From Lingula anatina (lineage: Eukaryota; Brachiopoda; Lingulata; Lingulida; Lingulidae): a DNA stretch of 64,000 nt. Below, piece by piece: positions 53,176 to 64,000 of this stretch. The notes under the pieces were generated by a model that saw only the letters and a program-made list of their open reading frames with translations, was not told the origin of the DNA and did not search any database. Made by a program: the position numbers and the translations under genes. The DNA lies in the NCBI RefSeq assembly GCF_001039355.2, contig NW_019775418.1, positions 62,001 through 126,000 of the forward strand. The letters are read 5' to 3'. Positions within the stretch are counted from its first letter, which is position 1; each line of letters opens with the position of its first letter.

Positions 53176-56100
53176 TTTTTTTTTTTAATTTTCATCACAA
53201 GGCAAGTTTATAAAAACAAAGGAAAATAATAATTAAAATGAGGATATCCAGATATTTTAAAAGTGCAGCTAAGTCACCTTGCTTCTCCATAGCAGTATGT
53301 GACAAAAAGCAGTAAAATTTATCCGAAAAGGGTCAGCAAATCTCTCCTACTTGACCTCGGGTCATCAAGGACTTATAATAAGATAAACCACATTTTCATT
53401 AAACATGCACTTAATTTTGGACCAAGTTGACAAACAAACAGGATCCAACACTACCTGCCACCTTTGTTTGTTGTTTACTGATTCATCAAGTGTTAGTTTA
53501 TGTCAGCAAGCTCCTTTTATACAGGGACTAATCATGTAGAAATTGATACCTATGAGCTCAACCGCATCAGGACAGTTCAGGATCAGTTTTCAACTGGTTT
53601 TGAATCAGTTTTTTTTATTTTCTAGTGGTGTGTTGGATTATATCCTACTTAATTTTCAGTCACACTTTTATATGGCAGTTGATTGTAATCAGTGTTGATT
53701 GTTTTATGACATGCTGTGGACCCCATTGTGTTAACATCCCATTTACATTCCTTTCATAATGTGAACGCAATCAACTTAATTAATATGGTATTCAGCAAAA
53801 AATAACCTGAACTGGTTTTGAAGTAATCCTTGTCATGGTCATTGTAAATGGGCCAGGTGATTATCACAAGTAGAAATTGACACCTATTGCCTACTTATTA
53901 CAGTCTTAACATAATAATAAGAGTAGTGGTCACTGCAAGGACCTAGGTGTGTTATTGTCTTGGGCCATTAATGTTAATGTTACTGACCAGCTGTGGGCAG
54001 CTTGAGTGGGCAGGTGGACAGCGGAAGGACATTATCAGGGTCAGTGAATAGGGAAAGAGGAATAGAGTACAGTTAGTGTATAACAATGGGTAGTCTTGTT
54101 GCTCAGTCAGAATCTGAAGGTTGTTGTGTGGAGAGGGTGTGGAGAGGAGCTAGTTTGTAAAGATGGAGGAGCTGGGACAGCACAGAATAGAGAGCAGTGT
54201 AAGTTGACAGAAATATGTGTAGATAGCAGTAAGACTATTACAGGAGCACATGTGAGAATTAGCTAAGTATTATTGGTCATTTGGAAGTATTTGTCCCTTC
54301 CATACTAAACCATCTTTATCTACTGTAGTGTAGTATATCATTATGTCAAAATTTTCAACACTTATATGCTTTATTCATACTTTCTGCACCAGACTGAGCT
54401 GGTGAAAATGTACAGAGATAGAGTAATAGCAACAATATATGTACTAGTAAGTTGCCAGCATATTTTCTTCAAGTTAGTTTAGGTGAGGCACAGACTTGCT
54501 TTATTCTTTTAGTTATATTTTTATGTGAAATGGAAAATATAAATGCAAATGGCAAGGCTCAAATATTATATTAGGTATACTTGGTTTGTCACTTATTTAC
54601 TACATATAGGTTGGTTTATTTTTAAGGTACCAAAGGTAAAAGATTGTTCAGGTCCACTTTAATAAGCAGAGTGAGTACAAAGTAATTTGAAGTGAAAGTA
54701 TATCTTAATGTTTGAAACAATGCATATATTTCATATATATAAACTTCTCTTGTGGAAGTTATCTCATTGGTCATCTGTATATATTCATATATAATCATCA
54801 TGATGAGATTTTAAGTTGAAGCAGATTTTATTAGATTATCCTGATATGTGTGAAGTTATCAAGTGGTGTCAGCACTAACTAAGTTCAAAATTGATTTTCG
54901 ACAAATTTCCATGACGGATTAACACCTGACATTGGCATGGCAAATAAGTGCCAATTTTTGTAAGGAACCAATAATGAGCAAGATTCAGAGGAAAAGTGTT
55001 CTTGGGAAGTGCAAATCCACAGTTTTAATTACATCCTGTTATTCCAACCGTCTTGAAAAAATTCTCGCACACATACAGTTCATCTCCAAGACTCTGTAGG
55101 TGTAGCTGTGGGTGTATTTCTATTAGGTGAGTAGAACTGTTATTTCTATATTGAACCATAATTTTTTTTCTGACTTTTATCGTTATTTAGCATGGCTTAA
55201 CCCAGGCTCATTCATTTTGAACAAAACACAATGCAGACAGTGTGAGACAGACTTTAGATTAAGCGACTGGGTTGATTATCACGTAAGATCTTGATGCGCA
55301 TTGATAAAGTGTATACACATCAGAAGTGAAGCTTCTGTATAACCCAGCCCTGTATAACCCATCCTGACATGTACTTAACATTCCTTCATTCACTCATTCA
55401 TCTATGTGTAAATGTGGCATGTGATATACAGATCTTGTGTCTGACTCTTCTTTGGTACTTGTAATTCAATGTAGTGCACTGCTTGTGCATTCGGTCTTAC
55501 ATCCAATACATTCATGGGTGTGCATTCAGATATTCACTCCGATTCTGTTTTGGCAATAGGGTGTGCACTGCCATGCAGTTGAATACAGATTTAGCTACCA
55601 CTTGTTTTGTTACAGAAGTATATAATATTAGCATGTCTGTCCTTCTTTCAGTCGGCTGAATTATGTGCCCTCATGTAACAAATGCTGATCATGACTCTGA
55701 TTGTGTTTTGGTTAAAGGCAAATAGCTGATGTGAGACTAGGATCACCACTCGAATTGCATAATCGTGGTCAGATTTAAAGTGGCCAACTGTCACTCAGTG
55801 GTCAGCGGTGTCACATGTTGGTACTAGCTGGTGATGGACGTTGCTGCAGTAGACTGACAGTTATACTTGTTTTCTCTTTTTCCCTAAATTACTTCTGAGC
55901 ATGCAAAGCTGAAAGGTGGTCAAGATTGAGTTTATTTTTTGGTAGGTAGATATTCTTAAGATTATAAATGTGACTTTGGCTGATATTATTTGATCATGTC
56001 AGTGGTAGTAAAATGGTCGACCCAATTTTAAAAAAATCATGCAGTTGTCTTATTGGTACAAAAAATGATTTTTGATTAGTGTGATAACTTCTGTTACACA

Positions 56101-56639
56101 TATGATTTTCTAAAAACAAGGCATAAAGTTTGGAATTGTTCTCAATCCATATAGCCTTCAGGGAATTAGACAATAAATCATCAGAAACCGTAACGTCTAC
56201 AAACTGCAAAAGAACAGAGGGTTTAATTGATTGGAAATATCCAGTTGACATTTAGAAGACTGTCAACATCTTTACCATGAAGGCACTGGAGACTTGGATT
56301 AGTTTTTAGAGAAATAGAAATTAGACAGTAATCCAATACCCATTATCCACAAATAAGGTCCTGTTAGTTATTTTTTCTACTGGGTGTAAACTAGGTTTAT
56401 CCATACCCCCATCATCAGTCAACATTGTGGTTAAGGAAGGAGAAATTGAAGCTTCAAGCTGTAGACCCAGTTTTAAGGAATACCCTGTGGTGTCCAGACA
56501 CATAAGCTATAAATGGAGGGATCGAGGCACTGGTTGGGTTAAACTGGTTAACCACAGAAAATAAAAATGACAGGCAGCTGCCTCGCCATTGACTGCTGCT
56601 TCAGGACCACATGCCTGGGTATGGCAACTGATTGATGGG

Positions 56640-56800
56640 AGACTCACTCTCTCTCTCTCAATTTTTTTTTATTTCAATTTTTTATTTAATTTAATATATA
56701 TTTATTTATTCTCATTCTTTGTTTATTTATTCATTATTATAATTATTCTCATTCTTTATTTATTTATTCATTATTATTATAATATTATTATTTTGCCAAG
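56640..56800 (+). repeat. CT run followed by AT-rich low-complexity block
   Basis: A short CT run leads into TTTATT/ATTATT low-complexity sequence containing a near-repeat of ATTCTCATTCTTTRTTTATT. The hydrophobic open frame here is compositional. Confidence 0.85.
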
Positions 56801-57162
56801 GGGTACAAGACTAATTTCTATATTTCTGTTTTTATTTATAAGGAAATAGTCCATGGGGTATAGGAGGGCTGTAATAAAAATAATAACAGTATGAAAAAAA
56901 TGCTCATTAAAATGACAAATTTTTATTCAGTTCAAATTTGGTAGTTAGCAGATGGTAGTTACATGTAGATTGTGATTGCCTCAGAAACACAACAGAATTT
57001 ACTTACTTAGTTCATGACCACATGTTAAATGGCAGTGTTGTTACAGATCTGGTGTTTAAGTCCGATGTAATGAGATTTTTTTCTAAATTATTCAGCAGAA
57101 AAACAACTAATCAGCCAAATTCACACACCAAGGATAGATCAGTTATATGAGCAAGGTTATTG

Positions 57163-57187
57163 TACACGTGAAATTCGCGCACGTGTA
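57163..57187. promoter_or_regulatory. Inverted pair of CACGTG E-boxes
   Basis: TACACGTG, a 9-bp spacer AAATTCGCG, then CACGTGTA, an exact inverted repeat with two canonical E-boxes (57165 and 57180) 15 bp apart. Such sites are bound by bHLH factors of the MYC/MAX, USF or CLOCK type. CpG is otherwise scarce nearby. Confidence 0.4.
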
Positions 57188-59027
57188 ATTTGAAAAAGTC
57201 AATTTTCAAAGGAGCATGTATTGAAAGTGTCTTGATAGCTATATTCATGTGCTGTTATCTAAGAACTTACCAATCAACAGTCAGGGACACTGGAGGTGAC
57301 TTCATATAATTTCCCGAAATTAATTCTTATTAAATTGAGCATTTTAGATTCTAGATAAGGGGACTTGGACAATAATGACCCTGTTGTTATTTTTGGCCCA
57401 GTTTTGTCCTTCTCTAAAAGACACTTCTTTCTGTGAGATTTTTTTAGCATTCAAGAAGTCTGCAAATTAAAGGCAGTCTGATTGGTAAATAATTATTGTC
57501 CTTTGTATTTTTCTTTAATAATAATGGTCATTTAGAGAGAGTATTTGGCAGTGCCCACTTTATTTTGCAGCTTCCTTTGTTACTGTCATGTTCTTTAACT
57601 TGAGATGACCTTTACTTGATTTGATAAGTTGGACAAGAGACATTCAAATGGAATTGCAGCTAATTTTTTCTAGCCAGTATCATCAAAATATATTGCAACC
57701 TCTGAATTTGAAACTGTATTGTGCTTACACGTACTGCCATATAAGGAGAAAAAATCTTCAGGCTAAGTCTGTAATTCATACCGGCAGAATCACCGAAGTC
57801 TGTAGTCAGTTGACTGCTAAATTATCAAGTCTTAAATTGAGAGCAGCAAGCAGACACTGTTTAACAATCTTGAAACCCCATTATCCCGTAAGAAGTTCCT
57901 ACTTGGATTTCAAAAAAGTTTCTGAACATGAATAATACTGTGTAATTGATACAAAGAAGTATAAACAAGAAAAGCAACATCACCAAGAAAATATTGGTTT
58001 TATTTCTTGTTTAGTTGATTGAAAAAGGAGTCGTTTCTAAGAAAAAAAAACTCCTGTGGCAAAAATATACTTCAGAATATATCAGACTGCTTTTCAAGTG
58101 TATTCTGCCTGTTAAACAATTGCAGTGCTGATATACCTTTATGAAGGAAGTAAACACTTAAAACTAGGTTTTATTTTAGATTCATATACCTTACGGGGCA
58201 TATTAAGATTGACACAAATATCCTTGAGGAAATATTGATTTTCACGACATCCCATCTACAGCTGTAGTAAGATACATTTAAACTTCAGCCAGAACTTGAA
58301 AGTGCTAATCACACAGAATCATCGCTCCTGATGCTGGAGAGAAATTTGATAGTGAGACACCATCGAGAAAGTCCATTTTGTATGCCATAAGTGACCGAAA
58401 GATTACTTTTCCAAGTTCAAAGCTGAAGATCTATTTAAGGACCAGTTACTGGAATTGCTGATTGTAAGTTGTGAAGAAAAACAAATGGTCAGTTGAAGAC
58501 TGACAGGGGGTCATTATATTTAGGGATCTAAAAGGTCACAGGATAAAGAGGTTGGACAAAAATATTCAGAAGTTTGAACAGCAATAAAGCAGTTGTGGAC
58601 ATATGCTATTTGTATATGTTATTTGAGCTTGGTATTTTTTTCCATGGAATTTTATAGCAGTTAGTAAATGTGTGATTACTTTTTTGTGAGTTGAATTTTG
58701 ATCCTGAAAGTGATGCATGGCACTCTTGAGACTTTCTCTTGCTTTTTAAGTACATTTTGTGCATAAATGAAGTCAATACTTAACAAGCTGCCTAACTCAA
58801 TTTATAACAATAGTTCAGCTAATGGACATTATTGCATGTTTTATTTAGAACTATGTGGGCGATGTATGGTTCTGGTTGATTTGTTGAATGGTTGAGTGGC
58901 AGTTTTTGTTATATATCTTGACTTAACCTTTGCCTAGGTTATTGATGGTGCTATGAATTGAAATAGGCTAAGGTGTATTTTTGTTTATAATTCTGTTTAC
59001 ACTATTGGCAGTTATAGGTCATATTAT

Positions 59028-59031
59028 TCAT

Positions 59032-59066
<35 letters not shown>

Positions 59067-59069
59067 TTA
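59028..59069 (+). repeat. (TTTA)n microsatellite
   Basis: About ten TTTA units. Shorter tracts of the same kind occur at 2767-2793, 31640-31672 and within 56680-56775. Confidence 0.92.
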
Positions 59070-60550
59070 ACATGTGAGCCTTTGCTTCATAACCCTCCCC
59101 TTTCCCAGCTCTTCTGCCCACACCCATCACTACTAGTTCATTAAAAAGAAAGCATTTACCTTGTCTTGCTCATTGGCCAACCATAAAATCTTGTTTATTA
59201 CCAAGTTATGAAAACAAACACAAACTGCAGCCATGCATAAATGACATTTTAGGTTTCTGCACGGTTGGAGCTGACAAGACTTGGTGTATGCACTGCCATG
59301 TAGGTTATAAAATTCAAGACATGTCACGGGAAGTTCCTTTTATAGAGTATACAGTAAAATGCACTGACACCAAAAATTTCAGACCATCACCATTGTTGTA
59401 AATGTAGTGTTTATATAAGAACTTCCTAAAATATCTTCATTAGATATAGTTGAGGGTTCACAGGGAATTCTAAGAAAGAGATAGTGTGTGTGTGTGTGTA
59501 AAATTGCCTATATCGGCTAATCTTTATCCTCGCTGCCTGTGATGTGAGAGACTCGCCCACTCAGAACTGTTAAACTGTTGTTGAAATGTCATAACTGTCA
59601 TAGATATTGTTGAAGGCCACTGCTTTTTTAACTGACCAGTGCTGTGTGAACTGACCACTGCTGTTAGGAGGCAATAGTGAGTGTTTGTAATGACCAAGAT
59701 ATGGTTTCTGTAAATATCACAAAGAAGGCACCGTTTTAGATTATATTCATTCCTGGTTCTCAGTATTGAAAGTGATTTCAACAAATTAAAATATAGAATT
59801 AACAGTTAATATATTTTGTTCATTTTTACCTCATATTTTTCTTATGATAATGATTTTTAGGAATGATTTTATATACAATAAGTCTTATCTGTGTGATCTC
59901 TTTGTATGGGGATTTTTGTGATGCCTGATTTAAGCTGTTCTGATCCTTGACCGTGCTGATTCTTGACCATGACAGATGATATCACTGGTGCAGCACGGAA
60001 GCTGTCTGTAACAATGAAATACTTTGGAGAAAGTAAACATAGTAGGATTTGGATATCTTGCATGCAGTATCACAGCACAATTATCTAAGAAGCATGATCT
60101 GATTAGATTTCTCGTGTGACGTTGACAGAAGCATTATGCAGTTTGTTTCCACTGGGTTTGATATTTATTCAGAGGTGGGGGATTAGGGTCTGACAAAATA
60201 ACTTCTGACTCTAGCTCTAGATGGTTTTAACTTTTTGTCCTTTCAGTAACAAAGATTTGATTCAGCAAAAGCAGGATTTGTACTTGATATATGTTGTGTA
60301 GGAAACACTGACCTGTTGAACTAGCCAGAGATTTAAAGATATTTTGTTTCTTTGCTTTGTAATGTCTTATGTTGCTTAAATTACTAGAACCTGCATAAAA
60401 ATTATTACATGAAGGCATTTTGATGTAAATTTGATGCACATTTTTGTAGTGCTTCCTGGTTGTGGGAATCATTAGGAACATTGTACCTGAAAACAGAAAC
60501 CATTTCACCTGTGAAAGTAGTGGGCAAGTGAAAATGTTGCAGTGAAATGT

Positions 60551-60756
60551 CCATTTGCATTTCTTCCTGTTTACATAATCAACCCTGTAGATGTCATGAA
60601 ATGGATGTATCTATATATTAACAGCACATTTCCAAGTCTTCCTGTTTTTGTCAAGTAAGCGTCACAAGTGTGAATGTCATGAAATGGATGTATCTATATA
60701 TTTACAGCACATTTGCAATTCTTCCTGTTTTTGTCAAGTAATCGTCACAAGTGTGA
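60551..60756 (+). repeat. 83-bp tandem repeat, about 2.5 copies
   Basis: Two units starting ATGTCATGAAATGG at 60591 and 60674 (period 83) differ at only a few positions. A partial, more diverged unit containing TTCTTCCTGTTT precedes them. Confidence 0.9.
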
Positions 60757-61450
60757 AAGCATGATATCAAGTTTTAGTATAAACGGTATCATATCTCGGT
60801 ATCCTATCTCGAAAGCTAGGACACTTCAATCAGACCAGTTGTGTTCTTTTTAAATGTGCCCAGCAGATGTCCTGGAGTTTTTGAAGCAAAATGTTCCATT
60901 TTCACAGCTGGTAACTCTGTTAAGTAGCCAAGCACTTTGAAAACTTTCTTGCACTCAAGTTTTCCACATCTGAGTGTACACAGTTATGAAGCTCACCATC
61001 TGTGTTTGCACTGGGGAGTGTGCCTTGTGAAAACACTGGACTGAGAAAATAGATGCTCCAAAGAGATAATTGGTGGACACTGACACTATTAGAAATCATT
61101 CTTTTGTACCATATTACCTGATGCTTTAAAGTCAGGTAAAAATTCATTTAATTTTTCAAAGGAAAATTACTTCAAGTATTAATTTTTTTTCTTCAGTTTT
61201 CTTCATTCCCTTCCTTTCAAAGGAACTAATGCACATGCAGTTCTGAGTTGACTATTCTTATCAAGCAGTTGCATCTTCTCATTAATTCCAATTATGTCAT
61301 TCTTTGGTTATTTTTGTATGCTGTTAACCAACAGAGCACCAAATAATCTATTTATTGGCTTTGTCCTAGGGATTATTGAACTTCTATTTCAAATTTCTCA
61401 TACGTCAGCATGCTTATTTCAGTTATGAGCTTAATTGATTGGAGTACAAT

Positions 61451-61477
61451 TATATATATATATATTTTTTTTTTTTC
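61451..61477 (+). repeat. (AT)n plus T tract
   Basis: AT run of about nine units followed by a T tract. Confidence 0.85.
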
Positions 61478-61641
61478 ATAGAGATAAACAGTAAAATTTT
61501 AGTGAGAAAATTTTATGTGACAAAGATAAAGCATAAGGTAGAGATAAGAATTCTGATTCTATTCATTTTTCACAAGTATTCTAAATCTGATACATGAAAA
61601 AAAACCCTTCAGAAGCAATCACACAATCGAACCTTAATCAG

Positions 61642-61765
61642 TCCAATCCACTTAGATATTATGATAATAGCCAGCAGTGACGTCAGTGTTTTTCTAACAT
61701 GCCCAGCCATTGGTTAAAACTTGGTTGTTAGTTAGTGCAAGCACAGGGGGGTGCGGTAATCCAAT
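61642..61765 (+). promoter_or_regulatory. CRE and CCAAT cluster, possible alternative promoter
   Basis: A perfect CRE (TGACGTCA, 61678-61685) lies among CCAAT boxes at about 61643, 61709 (inverted) and 61761. The downstream 200 bp has more CpG than its surroundings and ends at a donor-like AAG/GTGGGT near 61990. The cluster is 1.4 kb upstream of the IQ exon, so an alternative first exon of the same gene is possible. A 45-codon open frame from ATG 61771 is present but has no recognisable domain. Confidence 0.3.
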
Positions 61766-63175
61766 GCAACATGGGCCACCGGTTTAAATGCACTCAACAC
61801 TTTCTTCCAGCTGAGGAAATACGAACAGTGCTAAGCCTAGTAGAATCATTTGCGAGTCACTTAACTTGCTGTCAGATACATGAGGTTGGAATTGCATGTA
61901 CTTGAAGCTTAATTTCTTAGTGCTGCAGCCAAAGCTCACTTAGTGGCTTCTCTCTAGGCACCAGCTACTGGAAACCATAGAAAACAGAAGGTGGGTCTGG
62001 AAGTGAGTTTGTTTCCGAATAGGAAACAGAAGTCTACCCGAGTCTTTGATATTGGAACTGTTTGTATTGTAGGATATGTAATCTGGAACTGTGTGTGTGT
62101 AGGTTGTTAAGAGCCGCAGTTACCTATAGTCTTAGCAGGCAAGGATGTAGGGCATTAACTTGAAGGTTTTTGCAGGCTGAACATTGTGAGATCCATAGCT
62201 GTGGTTGCAGGGGCATTTCATGCATCACAAAATTATAAAAGAAAGTGCTGGAGAAATCCAACTCATGTATGGTAGGCTTTATGAACAGGGTATGTAGATT
62301 AGATAAAATCTTTCAATTTGGTGTAGCAAGTACTGTATGATTAGGAATTTTGTATGAAAATGGGAGATATTGGTTAACTGCCATTGCATTAGGAACTTGA
62401 TTGCAAGTGTCAACTAATGTATTAATTAAGCATTGAATTTCCTTTGTACACAACTGTTAATGAAGAGTATGTTTCTTCTAACTCTATCAAGTTTATCTTT
62501 GATAAAATTAATCTCTTTACTTTGTTTGTTTATACAGATTTCTGTAAAGAGTAATGGTTGTTTGGTTTTGGTTGAATGTTATATCAGGCTCAAGTGGTAA
62601 CCATTGCAATACATATGTTGAACAAATGACAGAGAATTTGATTTACATTTAGTCTTGTATAAAGTAACCTCCTGCTAGGCTAGTTGAACATTAACTTGTT
62701 TGTGAGAGGTCTCTTTCTGCTTGGGCAAGATTCGCTTCGAGATCAGTCTGAAAATTAGATGCCATTTGACAATGAGACACGTAAGAACAACAGCAGGAGA
62801 CATTTTGTTTTTTCAGGACATGGCATTTCCTTTGCAGGATTGAAGAACAGCCACAACATCACTTGATTTTGTTTGATTGCTGTTTTAGTAAATGATATTT
62901 TTCCAACAGAGAAATGGCTCTATAGCCTTATAGTAGTGGCTCTACTTTAAGATTTCTTATTTCACTGTATATGTGGTTAGTACTCTGTATGCAAGGACAG
63001 TAAAAGGTCATTCTGCATTCAGATATATTTGTGTTATTGCAAGCTATTGCTTCCAGATGGGTAATTCATGTTTTATTAGTTGCCTTGAAAAGGTCTGACA
63101 TGCCTTGATGGGGAATTGGACTGATTCTCTGCATTGAAAGCTCTTATCTATGTGTTTTTTTTTCTCTCTTTGCAG

Positions 63176-64000
63176 TCGCTCTGGTAGACCGCAGACTCCC
63201 AAGTTAAAAGAGAGACCAAACACAGTCGACGGCTCATCCCCTACGAAAGGACCACCCCCAAAGGTACCACCAAAGTACCATCGCCAGCCGTCTGCTTCAG
63301 GAAACTCTATCAAGCTTCAGCGTCAACGCTCCTTCAGAAAATCCAAAGAAGAAAATGGCTCCCATCATTCTAAATCTCCAAATGCCTATGAGCTGTCATC
63401 TGACTTCCAGGCAAAGCAGATTGAGATGCTCGAAAAGAAGTATGGTGGACAACTGAGAGCCAGAATCGCTGCTAGAACAATTCAGCAAGCTTATAGGAAT
63501 TATTGCTTACGGAAAAATTTCCAGCGCCTTCGCAGCATTAAGGGAGAACGGCGTTTAGTTCATCGACTTACTGAAATGGGGCGAAGTGATTCTATGTGGA
63601 ATGACATCGTCATTCATAATGATTCTTTATTCACGTCTGAATACTCTGTGGATTCTGAGGGGAATTATAATTTAGAGAAAACAAGGAAATTATCCGACTA
63701 TGACAACTACAGCCCTCATGAGGCATCTATTGACAAAATGAGGGAGACGCACATGGCAGATGTAGTCATGAGAAGGATCATGAAAATTGACTTGGAAACC
63801 AATGCCAAGAAAAGAAAGGCCAAACAGAAGGGAGAAAAAGTCGGGATCCTGCAGGGGTCTGAAGAAGAGCAGAACAACAACAGGAATTCGTATCCTGAAC
63901 AGAATGACAGTAGTGCCAGTGATTCCCCGCAGGAGACTCCAAATGAACCCCTGGTGGATCTTCCCAGCGTGAACTTTGAAAACGTCCTGGAGACAAGGGA
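63176..64000 (+). CDS. IQ-motif exon of an IQSEC/BRAG-like Arf-GEF (partial at window edge)
   Basis: The family acts as exchange factors for Arf GTPases, mainly Arf6, at synapses, adhesion sites and fusing myoblasts; the IQ motif binds calmodulin. A pyrimidine tract ending TTTGCAG precedes 63176, and the frame from 63177 stays open for 274 codons to the window end. Residues are numbered from the ATG at 23280. Residues 31-98 are Pro/Ser/Lys-rich and include a PPPKVPPKY stretch that could bind SH3 domains. Residues 99-120 (NAYELSSDFQAKQIEMLEKKYGG) match the block that precedes the IQ motif in IQSEC proteins. Residues 132-142 fit IQxxxRxxxxR (IQQAYRNYCLR). Residues 241-248 (KKRKAKQK) are a basic, NLS-like patch. 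The C-terminal part seen is Glu/Ser/Asn-rich and probably disordered. SEC7 and PH domains are expected downstream of the window. The family call is secure; orthology to a particular vertebrate paralogue is not assignable. Confidence 0.93.

Larger units (their letters stand above)
23369..63175 (+). other. Apparent 39.8-kb intron of the IQSEC-like gene
   Basis: The donor GTAAGAAT at 23369 and the acceptor with its T/C tract ending GCAG at 63175 bound this interval, and the flanking coding phases agree. I saw no convincing additional coding exon, but short or alternative exons cannot be excluded by eye. The content is AT-rich single-copy sequence, microsatellites, minisatellites and two long direct duplications, each marked by an N. 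If those duplications are assembly artefacts, the real intron is about 33 kb. All open frames inside it are short and lack recognisable domains. Confidence 0.6.

Noticed and set aside
57621-57935. 104-codon + strand open frame in the intron
   Set aside because: No domain, no clear acceptor or donor in phase with the host gene.
1-64000. Search for retrotransposon or DNA-transposon coding remnants (reverse transcriptase, integrase, transposase motifs)
   Set aside because: None of the open frames shows such motifs; any mobile elements here are non-coding or too decayed to recognise by eye.

Overview
This window is animal nuclear DNA that is mostly non-coding. It is AT-rich, crowded with microsatellites, and has GT-AG splice signals and very long gaps between coding segments. 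The only protein-coding gene I can support is the 5' part of an IQSEC/BRAG-family Arf guanine-nucleotide exchange factor (relatives: vertebrate IQSEC1-3, Drosophila schizo/loner) on the + strand. The protein differs clearly from the vertebrate paralogues as I know them. Together with the high apparent heterozygosity, this suggests a marine invertebrate, perhaps a lophotrochozoan. The taxon is an inference, not something the sequence proves.

Layout. Positions 1-23279 are upstream flank with simple repeats, a 17-bp minisatellite, a curious palindrome between direct repeats, and a few motif clusters that could be regulatory. Positions 23280-23368 are the likely first coding exon: an ATG with an in-frame stop just upstream, 29 codons plus 2 nt, and a strong donor. 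Positions 23369-63175 are an apparent 39.8-kb intron. Position 63176 to the window edge is a second, long exon that carries the family's conserved block and IQ motif. The exons join in phase. The catalytic SEC7 and PH domains lie beyond position 64000.

The intron holds two near-identical direct duplications, each with a single ambiguous base (N) at or near its junction: about 1.27 kb (23859-25132 and 25256-26510) and about 5.2 kb (42746-47979 and 47981-53175). The second pair abuts with the N exactly between the copies. The best reading is two unmerged haplotypes placed in tandem by the assembler rather than real duplications. If so, the true intron is about 6.6 kb shorter.

The intron also has a 41-bp minisatellite (27741-28155), a degenerate ~56-bp minisatellite (35852-36230), an 83-bp two-copy tandem repeat, a ~130-bp imperfect direct repeat, an AT-rich hairpin, and candidate regulatory sites: a consensus RFX X-box at 41964, an inverted pair of CACGTG E-boxes at 57163, and a CRE plus CCAAT cluster at 61.6-61.8 kb. 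The last lies 1.4 kb upstream of the IQ exon and could be an alternative promoter. I found no convincing RNA gene, intact transposon, CRISPR array or undescribed gene system.
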